A stretch of DNA of 64,000 bases from Paenibacillus apiarius (lineage in GTDB: Bacteria > Bacillota > Bacilli > Paenibacillales > Paenibacillaceae), in NCBI RefSeq assembly GCF_017052585.1, contig NZ_JAFFHZ010000001.1, forward strand, positions 186,001-250,000, given 5' to 3'. The notes under the pieces are model-generated. The model worked only from the letters and a program-made list of their open reading frames with translations. It made no database searches and was not told where the DNA came from. Below, one piece after another: positions 16,521 to 25,766 of this stretch; positions within the stretch are counted from its first letter, which is position 1; each line of letters starts with the position of its first letter. Both the position numbers and the translations under genes were made by a program.

Positions 16521-17084
16521 CTATGCTTGCTTTGACGCAAGCTTGGCCGCTTGCCCGAATAATCCCATCAGCATGAAAACGACAATGATGTACAGCAGGA
16601 ACATCGGCGCGGACATCGCCGAAAATACCATGGGAGATGCCAAGGCAAAGCCGATCATGCTCATGGAACATGCTAATGCAACCGCGAAATATAACGACCG
16701 TCTGCGGGCCGTATGGGCAAAGGAGGCCTGTCCCCTCTCCAACGCAATTTCTCTTAATCCGCTGCACATCAGCGTCACCAGCGCAATATTTAATCCGGTC
16801 TCGACAATGCTGCGAATAACGCCGAACCAGGCACGGAACAGTGAAGGCGTTCCGGCGATAAAGAATGGCTGCAGCACTTCGATTACCGCCAGCACGAGCA
16901 GCGGAATACATACGTTCTTCGCTTGCCGGTACCGAACGGATTCAGCAGACAGCTCGTTCAAGCCGCTCCATATCAATGCCAGGCCGACCACATCGGGTAA
17001 AAGGTCAAATCCGCCCGGAGCATAATCTATAAAAAACAAAAAACCCCATTGAATGCGTCTCATTGCTTTTGCTTCTGTAATCAT
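16521..17084 (-). CDS. Polytopic membrane protein of unknown function
   Basis: A 187-residue protein with about five hydrophobic helices separated by short loops. The first helix carries FFIDYAPGGFDLLPDVVG, a pattern seen in uncharacterised Firmicute membrane proteins. There is no catalytic motif that I recognise. Either the ATG at 17084 or the internal one at residue 8 (MRRIQWGF) could be the start, as neither has a strong ribosome binding site. A good terminator follows. The gene is flanked by genes of unrelated roles. Confidence 0.75.
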   Translation of the reverse strand: MITEAKAMRRIQWGFLFFIDYAPGGFDLLPDVVGLALIWSGLNELSAESVRYRQAKNVCIPLLVLAVIEVLQPFFIAGTPSLFRAWFGVIRSIVETGLNIALVTLMCSGLREIALERGQASFAHTARRRSLYFAVALACSMSMIGFALASPMVFSAMSAPMFLLYIIVVFMLMGLFGQAAKLASKQA

Positions 17085-17305
17085 CTTCGCTGCTCTTTAT
17101 CCTTTCCCTCGTTATATGGATTCAAATATGTAACACAAATTCTGTTCCAGTATACCGTGACGGGGTATCACACGCAACTGACAACAGGGTTTGGAACATT
17201 TTTCTACAGCTCCCGACGGGGCTGGCGCATGTAAGTTTTTTCATTTTGAAGTATAATGGTTAGATGTCTGATGGAAAGGTTACATATCATTCGGGAGGAA
17301 GCATC

Positions 17306-18154
17306 ATGAACAACGTCAAACTATTTTCGGACAGCACTTGCGATCTGCCGAAAGAACTGCTTGAACAATACGATATCGGCATCGTTCCGTTATACGTCAC
17401 TTTCAACGATACGGCCTACCGGGACGGCGTAGACATCACGACGCCTGAATTATATCAGCGCGTGAAGGAATGCGGCAAGCTGCCGAAGACATCGGCTCCG
17501 TCTCCCGCAGATTTCATGAAGGCGTTCGAACCATATGTCCATGAAGGACACACAATATTATATATTGGACTGTCCTCCCAATTGTCTTCCACGATCCAAA
17601 ATGCGACCATCGCAGGCGACATGCTCGGAGAAGGTACGGTGAAGGTCATCGATTCGCTGAATCTATCTACCGGAATCGGAATCCAGGTGCTGAAAGCGGC
17701 GCGAGCGCTGGAAGCGGGAAAATCATTGGATGAGGCCGTACAGTTGGTAGAGTCGGTCCGGGGCAAGGTTGAAACGGAATTTATCATCGACACGCTGGAC
17801 TATTTATATAAAGGAGGCCGCTGCAGCGGACTGCAAAATCTGATTGGCAGCCTGTTGAAGATACGTCCGGTCATCAAAGTCATTGAAGGTAAAATGACGC
17901 CTGCCAACAAGATTCGCGGCAAACGCGAGAAAGCGCTGGAGCAGTTGAAAAATAATGCGCTGTCCCTTCAAGGCAGCATGGACTTGGATACGATATTCGT
18001 CACTCATTCACTCTCATACGATGATGCCGCCATGCTGCAGTCGGAGCTGAAGCAGCGCACTGGCGCCAAGCATGTCTACACATCGGATTGCGGCTGTGTC
18101 ATCTCCAGCCATTGCGGTCCGAATACGCTCGGAATCGTGTTCACGTTGCAATGA
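17306..18154 (+). CDS. DegV-family fatty-acid-binding protein
   Basis: A 282-residue protein of the DegV/FakB family. These bind a fatty acid and, as FakB, present it to the kinase FakA for phosphorylation and entry into phospholipid synthesis. The N-terminal signature FSDSTCDLP is at residues 6-14, and the lipid-contacting TSAPSPADF and SLNLSTGIG segments are in place. The ATG at 17306 has GGGAGGA six bases upstream; the frame extends to 17264 without a better signal. It is monocistronic, with a terminator after it. Confidence 0.93.
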   Translation: MNNVKLFSDSTCDLPKELLEQYDIGIVPLYVTFNDTAYRDGVDITTPELYQRVKECGKLPKTSAPSPADFMKAFEPYVHEGHTILYIGLSSQLSSTIQNATIAGDMLGEGTVKVIDSLNLSTGIGIQVLKAARALEAGKSLDEAVQLVESVRGKVETEFIIDTLDYLYKGGRCSGLQNLIGSLLKIRPVIKVIEGKMTPANKIRGKREKALEQLKNNALSLQGSMDLDTIFVTHSLSYDDAAMLQSELKQRTGAKHVYTSDCGCVISSHCGPNTLGIVFTLQ

Positions 18155-18159
18155 TCAAA

Positions 18160-18203
18160 GAAAGCGGTGAATCCATGCACTTGCCTGGACATGCACCGCT
18201 TTC
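18160..18203 (+). terminator. Terminator of the degV-type gene
   Basis: GAAAGCGGTG and CACCGCTTTC enclose a second small stem and are followed by CTGTTTGT. Confidence 0.7.
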
Positions 18204-18300
18204 CTGTTTGTCCGTCTGCCTCGACCCGCCCTTGCCTTCGTGCGCACTGCGTTACCGTGCAGCCGTCTTTCCCCTCATGCAAGCATGGGACCGCCTCGGT

Positions 18301-18804
18301 TTACCACCAAGGCCATATCTTCCATTCCACTTTGCCTTCTATTTTCGTTAATGGGACCGGTCCGAACTCGCGGCTGTCTTCGCTAATCTCGCGATTATCT
18401 CCCAGGACGAATACGTGTCCGTCGGGAACGACACAAGGAAATTCGACTTTCCTCGGCCACGTCTTTCCTTCCGTGTACGGCTCGTCAATCACGTTGTCAT
18501 TGACGATCAGATAACCGTCACGCAGGTCCAATGTATCCCCTCCAACGCCAACAACGCGTTTGATGAAGCGTTTTCCGTCGAAGGTCGGATCAATAATGAC
18601 TACGTCCCCATGTTCCGGCTCGAACAAATGATATACCCACTTGTTCTCGATGAGCCGATCTCCCGGATGATATGTATTTTGCATCGAATGCTGCTGCACG
18701 ATAACCTGAGCATACGCAACCTTCTGCACGAGAAAGCTGAGGCTGAAAGCTAATATAATCGGAATAACGTAGCCTCTTATAATCAATTTCCATCTCTTAT
18801 CCAT
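18301..18804 (-). CDS. lepB: Type I signal peptidase
   Basis: A 167-residue membrane-anchored serine protease that cleaves signal peptides from exported proteins. One N-terminal helix (residues about 10-32) precedes the catalytic domain. Ser40 in QQHSMQNTY and Lys82 in FIKRVVGVGGD form the catalytic dyad, and GDNREISEDSREFG is the C-terminal box of the family. Three ATG codons in a row (18810, 18807, 18804) follow AGGGGAGGA; the third has the best spacing and is used here. The compact size matches Bacillus Sip enzymes. Confidence 0.94.
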   Translation of the reverse strand: MDKRWKLIIRGYVIPIILAFSLSFLVQKVAYAQVIVQQHSMQNTYHPGDRLIENKWVYHLFEPEHGDVVIIDPTFDGKRFIKRVVGVGGDTLDLRDGYLIVNDNVIDEPYTEGKTWPRKVEFPCVVPDGHVFVLGDNREISEDSREFGPVPLTKIEGKVEWKIWPWW

Positions 18805-18859
18805 CATCATTCCTCCCCTTACCCGAGCACGCTCCATTCAGACATGACAGCTGCCTTCC

Positions 18860-19477
18860 TCAAAGCTGCGCCGTATTGGAGCGCGTAATAAACCGCGTGA
18901 TTCCGCCAGCGCCTATGGTCAGGCAAAAGCCAAGCAGAAGCTTCACGATAATTTGCAGAAAGCTTGCGTTGAACTCCCGCTGCATCTGATCCGGATACAT
19001 CCCCGTATCCACATAAGACAGCGTCACAATCATATGTATGAACTCGGGAATACTCAGCACCAGCAAAATAATTCCGGATATGCCGAGCGCTATCTGAAGC
19101 AACGGCTTCGTAAGCGGAGCTAGCGCATGGGTCTTCGTGCGAAGCGGCAGCGGCTGATCTTCCCGCTCTTCCTCCCGCGCCACGAAGGCGGCCTCCTTCA
19201 TCCCCGAGGGGGAGAGCGCGCCTGAAATACGATAGGCCGAACACCATAAGATGCAAGCGGCGAGCAGCGTGACGACGGCTGGAAGCAGCATCGTCACGAA
19301 GAGCACTACATTCTGGTCCATACTGCGATTCAATGCTTCTTTATTGTATAAGAGCGGTGGCAGGCTAACTTGCGCCACATTCGATAATTGAACGATGGAA
19401 GTAATGAAGAAGTACAGCGCCAGCAATCGAACAGCCACATAGGCCAATGATCTCGAATTCAATCCCTTTCCCTCCAT
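18860..19477 (-). CDS. Four-helix membrane protein of unknown function
   Basis: A 205-residue protein with hydrophobic helices at about residues 11-34, 58-82, 126-150 and 174-200. A charged loop (EEEREDQPLPLRTK) lies in the middle. I do not recognise a family. It lies between the two-component genes and the signal peptidase gene on the same strand, but the spacing gives no clear operon signal. Confidence 0.75.
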   Translation of the reverse strand: MEGKGLNSRSLAYVAVRLLALYFFITSIVQLSNVAQVSLPPLLYNKEALNRSMDQNVVLFVTMLLPAVVTLLAACILWCSAYRISGALSPSGMKEAAFVAREEEREDQPLPLRTKTHALAPLTKPLLQIALGISGIILLVLSIPEFIHMIVTLSYVDTGMYPDQMQREFNASFLQIIVKLLLGFCLTIGAGGITRFITRSNTAQL

Positions 19478-19534
19478 TCCAGAACAGATTGCATATTTGT
19501 CTATTATACAGGATGTCTGGTACTTCGTGGGAAA

Positions 19535-21289
19535 TTAATTGCGCTTCGCCGGAATTCGAATCGTTACCGAAGTGCCGATGCCCGGGCGGCTATACATGCT
19601 GACCCCGTACTCCACACCATAATGCAGCTTAATTCGTTGGTCAACATTGCGGATCCCGTAGCCCGCATTGACATGATCACGCATATCGAAAATTTGTCGA
19701 ATTCGTTCTGACGTGGTTCCTACCCCATCGTCGATGATGCGAAATACAATCTCGCTTCCTTCCTTTTTGCCGATGACCCGGATATGGATCCGATCCCCGC
19801 ACCACCCATGCTCCAGCACATTCTCGATAAACGGTTGCAGCACGAGCTTAACCGTGCGGTATGACAAGATGTCGGGTTCAATATCGAACTGCACTTCCAT
19901 CCGATCCCCGTATTTAATTTTTTGGATGTCGATATATGCCTTGGCCTGCTCCAGCTCTTTATGTACCGAAATAATCATTTGCCCGTCATTCAATGCCAAA
20001 CGATAAAATTTCGCCAAATCCATCACCATACGGTGCAGCTTATCCGTCTCGCCGAACTTGGCCAGGCGGCTGATAGACGAGAGCGTGTTATATAAAAAAT
20101 GCGGATTGATCTGCGCTTGCAGCGATTCCAGCTCCGCTTCCTTTTTCTCAATTTGCGTCATATATACTTCTTGAATCAGATCGCCGATGTTTTGCCCCAT
20201 CTCGTTGAGCGCCACCGCGATCTGCGAAAATTCATCCTTGCCCTTGTAGGTCATGCGCTTGTGCAGATCCCCTTCACGGAAAGCGTTGAGGACGGATACG
20301 ATTTTCGTCATCCGAATCGAAAAATATCTGGAAATAAAAATACCTGCAAACGTAAATACGATACCGCACAACAGGCAAATTCCGATGATGAACATGCGGA
20401 CCCTCATTGAATCCCGTTCCATAATGGTCGTGGGCACGTAGGCAACCAATTCCCAGGCAGGCTGCTTCATCGTTTCCTTAATCGTTAAGTAATGGCTGTC
20501 CGGAATGTTCTCCGGGGTGAGGCCGTTCGGCAAAGTGCCCGATTGGTACAAAATGTTCCCGCGCTCATCCTTGACGGCCAGAACGCTGCCTTCATCGATC
20601 TTCAGGTAATCGACGCTTTGGAACAGCTCCTGTATGCGGACGCTCAGGCGGATAAATCCGATTTCCTTCAAGCGAAGCGGCACGTTGCTGTCTACCAGCC
20701 GGCGCAGCAAAGAAATGCGGCCGAAGTCCCCGTCCCGCTCCACCTGCTGCCAACGCATCGTCTGTCCATATTGCTCGATCGGATAGTTTTTGTACCACGA
20801 TTTATCCGTAATTCGTTTTAGATGATAGAGATTATAATTTCGCTCCAGCTTTTCCGGATTTTCGTCCGTGAATGAACCATGATAGATTTCAGGCAATGTA
20901 TCGTTAGCCAGGAACAAGTACATCGCCAAGTCCAAGCCAGTCGCATTCAGCGCAATATTGAATTTAGGCATCATAATATTCGTCGTCCGCTCATAGCTCT
21001 CCCAGCCCTCCCCATAGCTGCGCAGGTGCGTAACGAGCGAGTAGTCAAAATAGAGCATGGACGACACGCGCTGCACGTCCTCCATTTTATACTGAATATT
21101 GTCCCGGATTTGCAGCAGGGTGCTCTGAATGTTCGTCCTTGTCTGCTTGCGGATGGAATCCTGATACATCGAATGCGAGAAATATCCAATCGCAATGACC
21201 GGGATAATAATAAACACCATGTAGGTGAGCATCAGCTTATAACCGAACGGCAAATATTTCGCTTTTTTCGCTTGCGCAGGCATTGACAT
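19535..21289 (-). CDS. YesM-type sensor histidine kinase
   Basis: A 584-residue membrane sensor. Two helices (about residues 13-35 and 297-320) flank a long extracellular Cache-like domain; a HAMP segment follows, then a His_kinase domain with the phospho-acceptor in INPHFLYNTLSS, and an HATPase domain (LQPFIENVLEHG; IDDGVGT). This architecture is typical of kinases that sense extracellular sugars or their binding proteins in paenibacilli. Start ATG 21289 has GGAGG. The gene ends the pair with the response regulator immediately upstream on the minus strand (13 bp gap), which itself lies beside an ABC sugar transporter. Confidence 0.95.
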   Translation of the reverse strand: MSMPAQAKKAKYLPFGYKLMLTYMVFIIIPVIAIGYFSHSMYQDSIRKQTRTNIQSTLLQIRDNIQYKMEDVQRVSSMLYFDYSLVTHLRSYGEGWESYERTTNIMMPKFNIALNATGLDLAMYLFLANDTLPEIYHGSFTDENPEKLERNYNLYHLKRITDKSWYKNYPIEQYGQTMRWQQVERDGDFGRISLLRRLVDSNVPLRLKEIGFIRLSVRIQELFQSVDYLKIDEGSVLAVKDERGNILYQSGTLPNGLTPENIPDSHYLTIKETMKQPAWELVAYVPTTIMERDSMRVRMFIIGICLLCGIVFTFAGIFISRYFSIRMTKIVSVLNAFREGDLHKRMTYKGKDEFSQIAVALNEMGQNIGDLIQEVYMTQIEKKEAELESLQAQINPHFLYNTLSSISRLAKFGETDKLHRMVMDLAKFYRLALNDGQMIISVHKELEQAKAYIDIQKIKYGDRMEVQFDIEPDILSYRTVKLVLQPFIENVLEHGWCGDRIHIRVIGKKEGSEIVFRIIDDGVGTTSERIRQIFDMRDHVNAGYGIRNVDQRIKLHYGVEYGVSMYSRPGIGTSVTIRIPAKRN

Positions 21290-21302
21290 GATTCGTCCTC
21301 CG

Positions 21303-22886
21303 TCACGACTCTCGTTTGCGGAATTCCATAGGCGTCATGCCGAAGGTTTCCTTGAACTGTCTGCTAAAATACGGGATATACCGATATCCCACCTGATCGG
21401 CAACTTCGTAAATTTTGAGCGTCGGATCCTTGAGCAGCTCGCACGCCCGCTCCATTCTGATTTGGATAAGCATCTCGCTAAAGGTTTTGCCCACCTCTTC
21501 CTTGAACAAATGCCCCAAATAGTTTGGCGAAAACGAAAATTGATGCGAAATATCTTTCAGCGTGATGTTCTCATGCAAACGCTCCTTGACGGTTTTCAAG
21601 ATTTCCCGGATGAGCTTGCTGTTCTTGGAGCTGTCTTTCTCGTGCAGCAGCTCGGAAATCTCGAATACTTTGCGGATGAGCCATGAACGAATATCCCCCA
21701 CCGTCTCGAATTGCAGCAAAATATCAAGATTATGCAGATCCATCCCCAGCATGTCGAACAAATTCTCATCGGTGGAATCCAAATATTGATCCAGCTTCCA
21801 CACGATATACATCGCTAAATTATGAACCGTAAATTTCGAACGCAGCGAGCACACCGACTGGAACAGATTCTCGATCTCGTCGTGAATGCTGACCAGCTCA
21901 TATTGAGACATCGCCTTGAACAAGGCGTCCAAACGGATATCTAGCGTTCTGGCGTCCTTCAGCTCCGGCGCGCGCCTGACGTCTTCATAGTCAATGAGAT
22001 TGCCTCTGCCGAGAAACATTTTGCCGTCCAGCGCTTCAAGCGCCTGTTTATATGAAATATGCACTTGGTCCAAGCTGGGGATCGGTTTGCCTAATCCGAT
22101 CGTCATGGACAGTGATAATTTGGATTTTATCGAATTATACATCTCGGCGATACAATCCCGAGCGCCTTCATCATCCATCAAGATGGCCAGACGCTGCCGC
22201 GACAGCTTGCAGCAATGGGGCATGCCGTGCCGGAGACTAATCTCGCGAATTTCATACAGAAAGGCGGCGCGCATATCCTGAAGCGCCGCTTCACTGCTGC
22301 CGGGCTGCAGCCACACCGCGTCGTCCAGTTCCATCACGGCCACGCGAACCGGCCACTTCACCGCTTCCAATCCGTAAGATGACGCCAGCCTCATGGAGCC
22401 TCCAGATCGATACCACGTCAGATCGCCCTCAAAAATACGGATTAGAAGGTCGTTCTTCGCCATCGGAATCATATACTGATAGTCTTCTTCCGCCTCCCGC
22501 CGGCGCTGCTCTTCCTCAAGTTCTTGGATGACTTTATGGAGCGAAGCGATCAGTTCATCGTCATCCATTGGCTTCAGCACATAGCTGCATGCTTTCAGGG
22601 AAAGCGCTTGCTTAACGTAATGGAAATCTTGGTAACCGCTTACAAATATAATCCGGACATCTGATTTCTTATCGATGGCCCGCTGGGCAAGTTCCAGGCC
22701 GGACATATTCGGCATGTTCACATCCGTCACCAAAATATCGACGGACTGCTGCTCCATGACTTCACAGGCCGAAAAGCCATTGTTAACCGCACCCACCACT
22801 TCGAGACCGAGCTCAGACCACGGAATGAACTGCTTCATCCCTTCCAGGTCCAGCATCTCATCATCCGCCAGCAGTACTTTGTACAT
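21303..22886 (-). CDS. YesN-type response regulator with AraC HTH
   Basis: A 527-residue regulator. The receiver domain (residues 1-120) has the acidic pocket ADDE, the phospho-acceptor Asp55 in VTDVNMPN, and Lys in VLKPMDD. A long middle segment of unknown fold follows, then an AraC-type double HTH (about 430-525, with ITLKDISHQFSFSPNYLGHLF and VADQVGYRYIPYFSRQFKE). The ATG at 22886 (MYKVLLADD) is used, with AGGAGGAG nine bases upstream. It is co-transcribed with the kinase downstream. The likely target is the adjacent lipoprotein/permease operon. Confidence 0.95.
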   Translation of the reverse strand: MYKVLLADDEMLDLEGMKQFIPWSELGLEVVGAVNNGFSACEVMEQQSVDILVTDVNMPNMSGLELAQRAIDKKSDVRIIFVSGYQDFHYVKQALSLKACSYVLKPMDDDELIASLHKVIQELEEEQRRREAEEDYQYMIPMAKNDLLIRIFEGDLTWYRSGGSMRLASSYGLEAVKWPVRVAVMELDDAVWLQPGSSEAALQDMRAAFLYEIREISLRHGMPHCCKLSRQRLAILMDDEGARDCIAEMYNSIKSKLSLSMTIGLGKPIPSLDQVHISYKQALEALDGKMFLGRGNLIDYEDVRRAPELKDARTLDIRLDALFKAMSQYELVSIHDEIENLFQSVCSLRSKFTVHNLAMYIVWKLDQYLDSTDENLFDMLGMDLHNLDILLQFETVGDIRSWLIRKVFEISELLHEKDSSKNSKLIREILKTVKERLHENITLKDISHQFSFSPNYLGHLFKEEVGKTFSEMLIQIRMERACELLKDPTLKIYEVADQVGYRYIPYFSRQFKETFGMTPMEFRKRES

Positions 22887-23029
22887 GTATGCAGACTCCT
22901 CCTGTGACAATTCTCACGACCCGCTGATGTCGAATATTTACAACTATATTGCAAGTATACCCTCTACTGCATCCTCTTGGAAAGTTAAATCGGTTATACG
23001 ACGGCAGGTTTGGCGTCCGGCACACAAAC

Positions 23030-23060
23030 GAGGGGGCTCCCCGTAAGATGGGTCCCCCTC
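23030..23060 (-). terminator. Terminator of the sugar ABC operon
   Basis: GAGGGGGCTCC and GGGTCCCCCTC form a stem between the lipoprotein gene and the two-component genes; the T-tract on the minus strand is weak. Confidence 0.6.
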
Positions 23061-23082
23061 GCCGTACTGCTTTCCGTTATAA

Positions 23083-24756
23083 TTAACCGTTAATGATCTT
23101 TAAGTTTTCCTGCCATCTCTTCGCGTAGAAATCAAGCACCTTCTGGAAACCTGCCGACATGGAATCTTCATGCGCCTTATCCAGAATGTCCAAAGCCTCC
23201 TGATCCGACTTCGCGTATAATGATTGCGCCCGCGCCTTCATCCATGTATCTTTGACACGCTGATGAATAATGCCCTCTTCCGTCTCCGGCAGCGGATTCA
23301 AGTTGATGAACTCAGTTGAATCGCCTTGGGTCTTCCATGTAATCTCATATTGCCAGTAAGTGGACCAATTTCGTTCGTTCTCTGGAAGCGCAGATTCGAA
23401 TTTTCCCTTAATGTCGTCCACGTAAACCGTATTGCCCACCCACATGAGCGGGTCCATTTTGGCCTGATACTTAGCGAGTCCTTCCTTGTCTGTCGTGTAC
23501 TTTTCCGTAAACTTCGGTGTAACTCCATCTTCCTCCAGGCCTTGCCAGTACTCGCCTTCCAGTCCCCACATCTGGAGTGTCATGCCTTCGGAACCCGTAT
23601 ACCAGTCGAGGAATGCGAAGATCGCTTCTGGATTTTTAGCGCTTGTCGTAATAACGGCAGCGTTCCAGCCAAGCTTATTGTACGTGCCTGGATAGATCTT
23701 GTTTTTGTCCAGACCTTCTTTATGAATCGGCCACACCATGAAATAGCCGGCATCCGGGTCTTTCTTCGTCAATTCGGAATGCGCCTGCATGCCATTGACC
23801 GTCGGGTTGGAAGATGCGTATACCGCAACGCGCCCGTTCATCAATTTTTCCTTGACTTGGTCTTGAGTTTGCGTCATCGCGTCTTGCGTAATCAATTTCT
23901 CGCGGAACAGCTTCGCCGCGAAGACGACCGATTCACGGAACCCTTCATCCTTGTAAATCGACTTCATCGTGTCGCCGTCCGGCACCGCGAAATAGCGCGT
24001 AAAGCTCAGGTTGTTCTCCCTGAAGGCAGAATACAGTTGATCGAGACCGTGACCGTCTTTTGCCAAGTCCGTCTCAAACGGGATTACATCCGGATACTTC
24101 TCTTTTACTTGTTTCAGATAGTTGTACAAATCGTCGGTCGTTTCCAATTTCGGCGATCCAAGCTCCGTATAGATTTTTTTGTTTACGACCCAGCCAGCAT
24201 TTCCGTTTGGCCGATTCGTATACCAGTTCGGGAATTGATAGAGCTTGCCGTCTGGAGAGCGCAGCATGTTCAGCGCCTTCGAATCGAGCCACTTTTTCAA
24301 GTTCGGATATTTATCTACGTAATCATCCAACGCCACAAGCATGCCCGCTTCGCGCAGCCGTTCCACATCGGCGCCACGTTCGCCCCAGATGACATCCGGC
24401 AGCTCGCCGGAAGCGATCATCGTATTCAGCTTCTGCACGTTATTGCCGCCGTTCGGAATCTCTTTGATGGTTACTTTCTTGTTCTCTTGAATCCAAGCGG
24501 TCGTCGCGTCTTTGCCCCACTTCGGCATCGTGTACCAATCGTAGTTTCCGAAAATCGTAAACTCGAGCGGCTCTTTGCCCAGCTCATACAACCCAGATCC
24601 GCTTGCTTCCCCCGGTTTCTCTTCGCTCTGCCCGGTATTCGCCTCCTGCTTGGGTGCTTCCGCATTGGTGCCGCTATTGCCGGTGCATCCGACCAGCAAA
24701 GATAGAACCATCAACACGGACATGACACTTAAGAACAGCTTTCTCCTATTCTTCAT
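23083..24756 (-). CDS. Extracellular sugar-binding lipoprotein of an ABC importer
   Basis: A 557-residue solute-binding protein of the LplA/YtcQ type. The signal peptide ends in a lipobox, LLVGC, so Cys24 is the lipidated residue. A Ser/Gln/Glu-rich linker precedes the binding domain, in which WGERGADVERLREAGMLV is a family-like segment. The start ATG at 24756 follows AAGGGG. It belongs to the operon with the two permeases upstream on the minus strand. Substrates of this group in paenibacilli are plant or host oligosaccharides; the exact one cannot be read. Confidence 0.93.
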   Translation of the reverse strand: MKNRRKLFLSVMSVLMVLSLLVGCTGNSGTNAEAPKQEANTGQSEEKPGEASGSGLYELGKEPLEFTIFGNYDWYTMPKWGKDATTAWIQENKKVTIKEIPNGGNNVQKLNTMIASGELPDVIWGERGADVERLREAGMLVALDDYVDKYPNLKKWLDSKALNMLRSPDGKLYQFPNWYTNRPNGNAGWVVNKKIYTELGSPKLETTDDLYNYLKQVKEKYPDVIPFETDLAKDGHGLDQLYSAFRENNLSFTRYFAVPDGDTMKSIYKDEGFRESVVFAAKLFREKLITQDAMTQTQDQVKEKLMNGRVAVYASSNPTVNGMQAHSELTKKDPDAGYFMVWPIHKEGLDKNKIYPGTYNKLGWNAAVITTSAKNPEAIFAFLDWYTGSEGMTLQMWGLEGEYWQGLEEDGVTPKFTEKYTTDKEGLAKYQAKMDPLMWVGNTVYVDDIKGKFESALPENERNWSTYWQYEITWKTQGDSTEFINLNPLPETEEGIIHQRVKDTWMKARAQSLYAKSDQEALDILDKAHEDSMSAGFQKVLDFYAKRWQENLKIING

Positions 24757-24839
24757 CTCGCTGTTTTCCCCTTTCAACACATAATTTTATGTTTAAAGCA
24801 AATGTGCTCTAAACGCGTTAACGGGCCAACCAGGTTCGT

Positions 24840-25742
24840 CTACTCCTTCAAGGAACCGACGAGCACCCCTTTAACGAAATACTTCTGAACGAAAGGATAC
24901 ACCAGTACGATAGGAATTGTCGCTACCATCATCGTCGCCATCGAGAGCGACTTGCTCGTGACGGTCTTCGCCTGCTGCATGCGTGCCAGAGCCGCCGAAT
25001 CCATGCCGGCTGTCTGCTCGGATACGATATTTGAAGCGAGAATTTGCTTCAGAATGGTCTGAATTGGGAGCAATTCTTCCTTCGAAATGTAAATGCTCGC
25101 CGTAAACCATTCGTTCCAATGCGCAACCGCGGTGAATAACGATAGAGTCGCGACCACGGGTCCCGATAGCGGCAGCACGATCCGGAACAGCGTTCCCCAG
25201 TTGCCGCAGCCGTCTATCTTGGCCGATTCTTCCAACCCTGCGGGGAGCCCGCGGAAAAAGGTCCGGAATATAATCATGTTCCACACGCCGATAAGCGACG
25301 GAATGATGAAGACCCAGAACGAGTTCATCAATCCGAGACTGCGAATAAGCAGGAACGACGGAATGAGTCCGCCGGAGAAATACATGGTAAAGACGCACAT
25401 AATCATATAGTATTTGCGCCCCATAAGCTCTCTCTTTGACATGCCGTATGAGAAAATGGCCGTCGCCAAGATGGCCGATACGGTACCGATAATCGTACGC
25501 AGAACGGAGATGACAAAGCCATTCATCAAGCGTTCATCCTTGAATACAATGGAATAGTTCTCCAATGTGAACTCACGCGGCCAAAAGGTAACTCCGCCCC
25601 TGGTCGTATCCATGCCTTCGTTAAATGAGATGACGATGGCATTCCAGAACGGATAGAAGGTTGAAAAAGCAAGAATTGTAAGAAACGCATAAATAAAAAC
25701 GGTTAAACACCGATCGCCAAAGCTTTCACGCACCACCGACAT
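24840..25742 (-). CDS. Carbohydrate ABC permease, YtcP/LplC type
   Basis: A 300-residue inner-membrane permease with six helices. The EAA loop, which contacts the ATPase, reads EESAKIDGCGNWGTLFRIVLP around residues 194-214. It pairs with the LplB-type permease 24 bp upstream. No ATPase gene lies in the operon, so a shared MsmX-like ATPase is probable, as is known for this importer class. Confidence 0.95.
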   Translation of the reverse strand: MSVVRESFGDRCLTVFIYAFLTILAFSTFYPFWNAIVISFNEGMDTTRGGVTFWPREFTLENYSIVFKDERLMNGFVISVLRTIIGTVSAILATAIFSYGMSKRELMGRKYYMIMCVFTMYFSGGLIPSFLLIRSLGLMNSFWVFIIPSLIGVWNMIIFRTFFRGLPAGLEESAKIDGCGNWGTLFRIVLPLSGPVVATLSLFTAVAHWNEWFTASIYISKEELLPIQTILKQILASNIVSEQTAGMDSAALARMQQAKTVTSKSLSMATMMVATIPIVLVYPFVQKYFVKGVLVGSLKE

Positions 25743-25766
25743 GCACCCCCTCTAATTGTGTCCTTA

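Noticed and set aside
23326..24705. A 459-codon plus-strand frame
   Set aside because: It lies wholly antisense to the sugar-binding lipoprotein gene, has no start signal or domain, and the opposite strand has a clear lipobox and family pattern.
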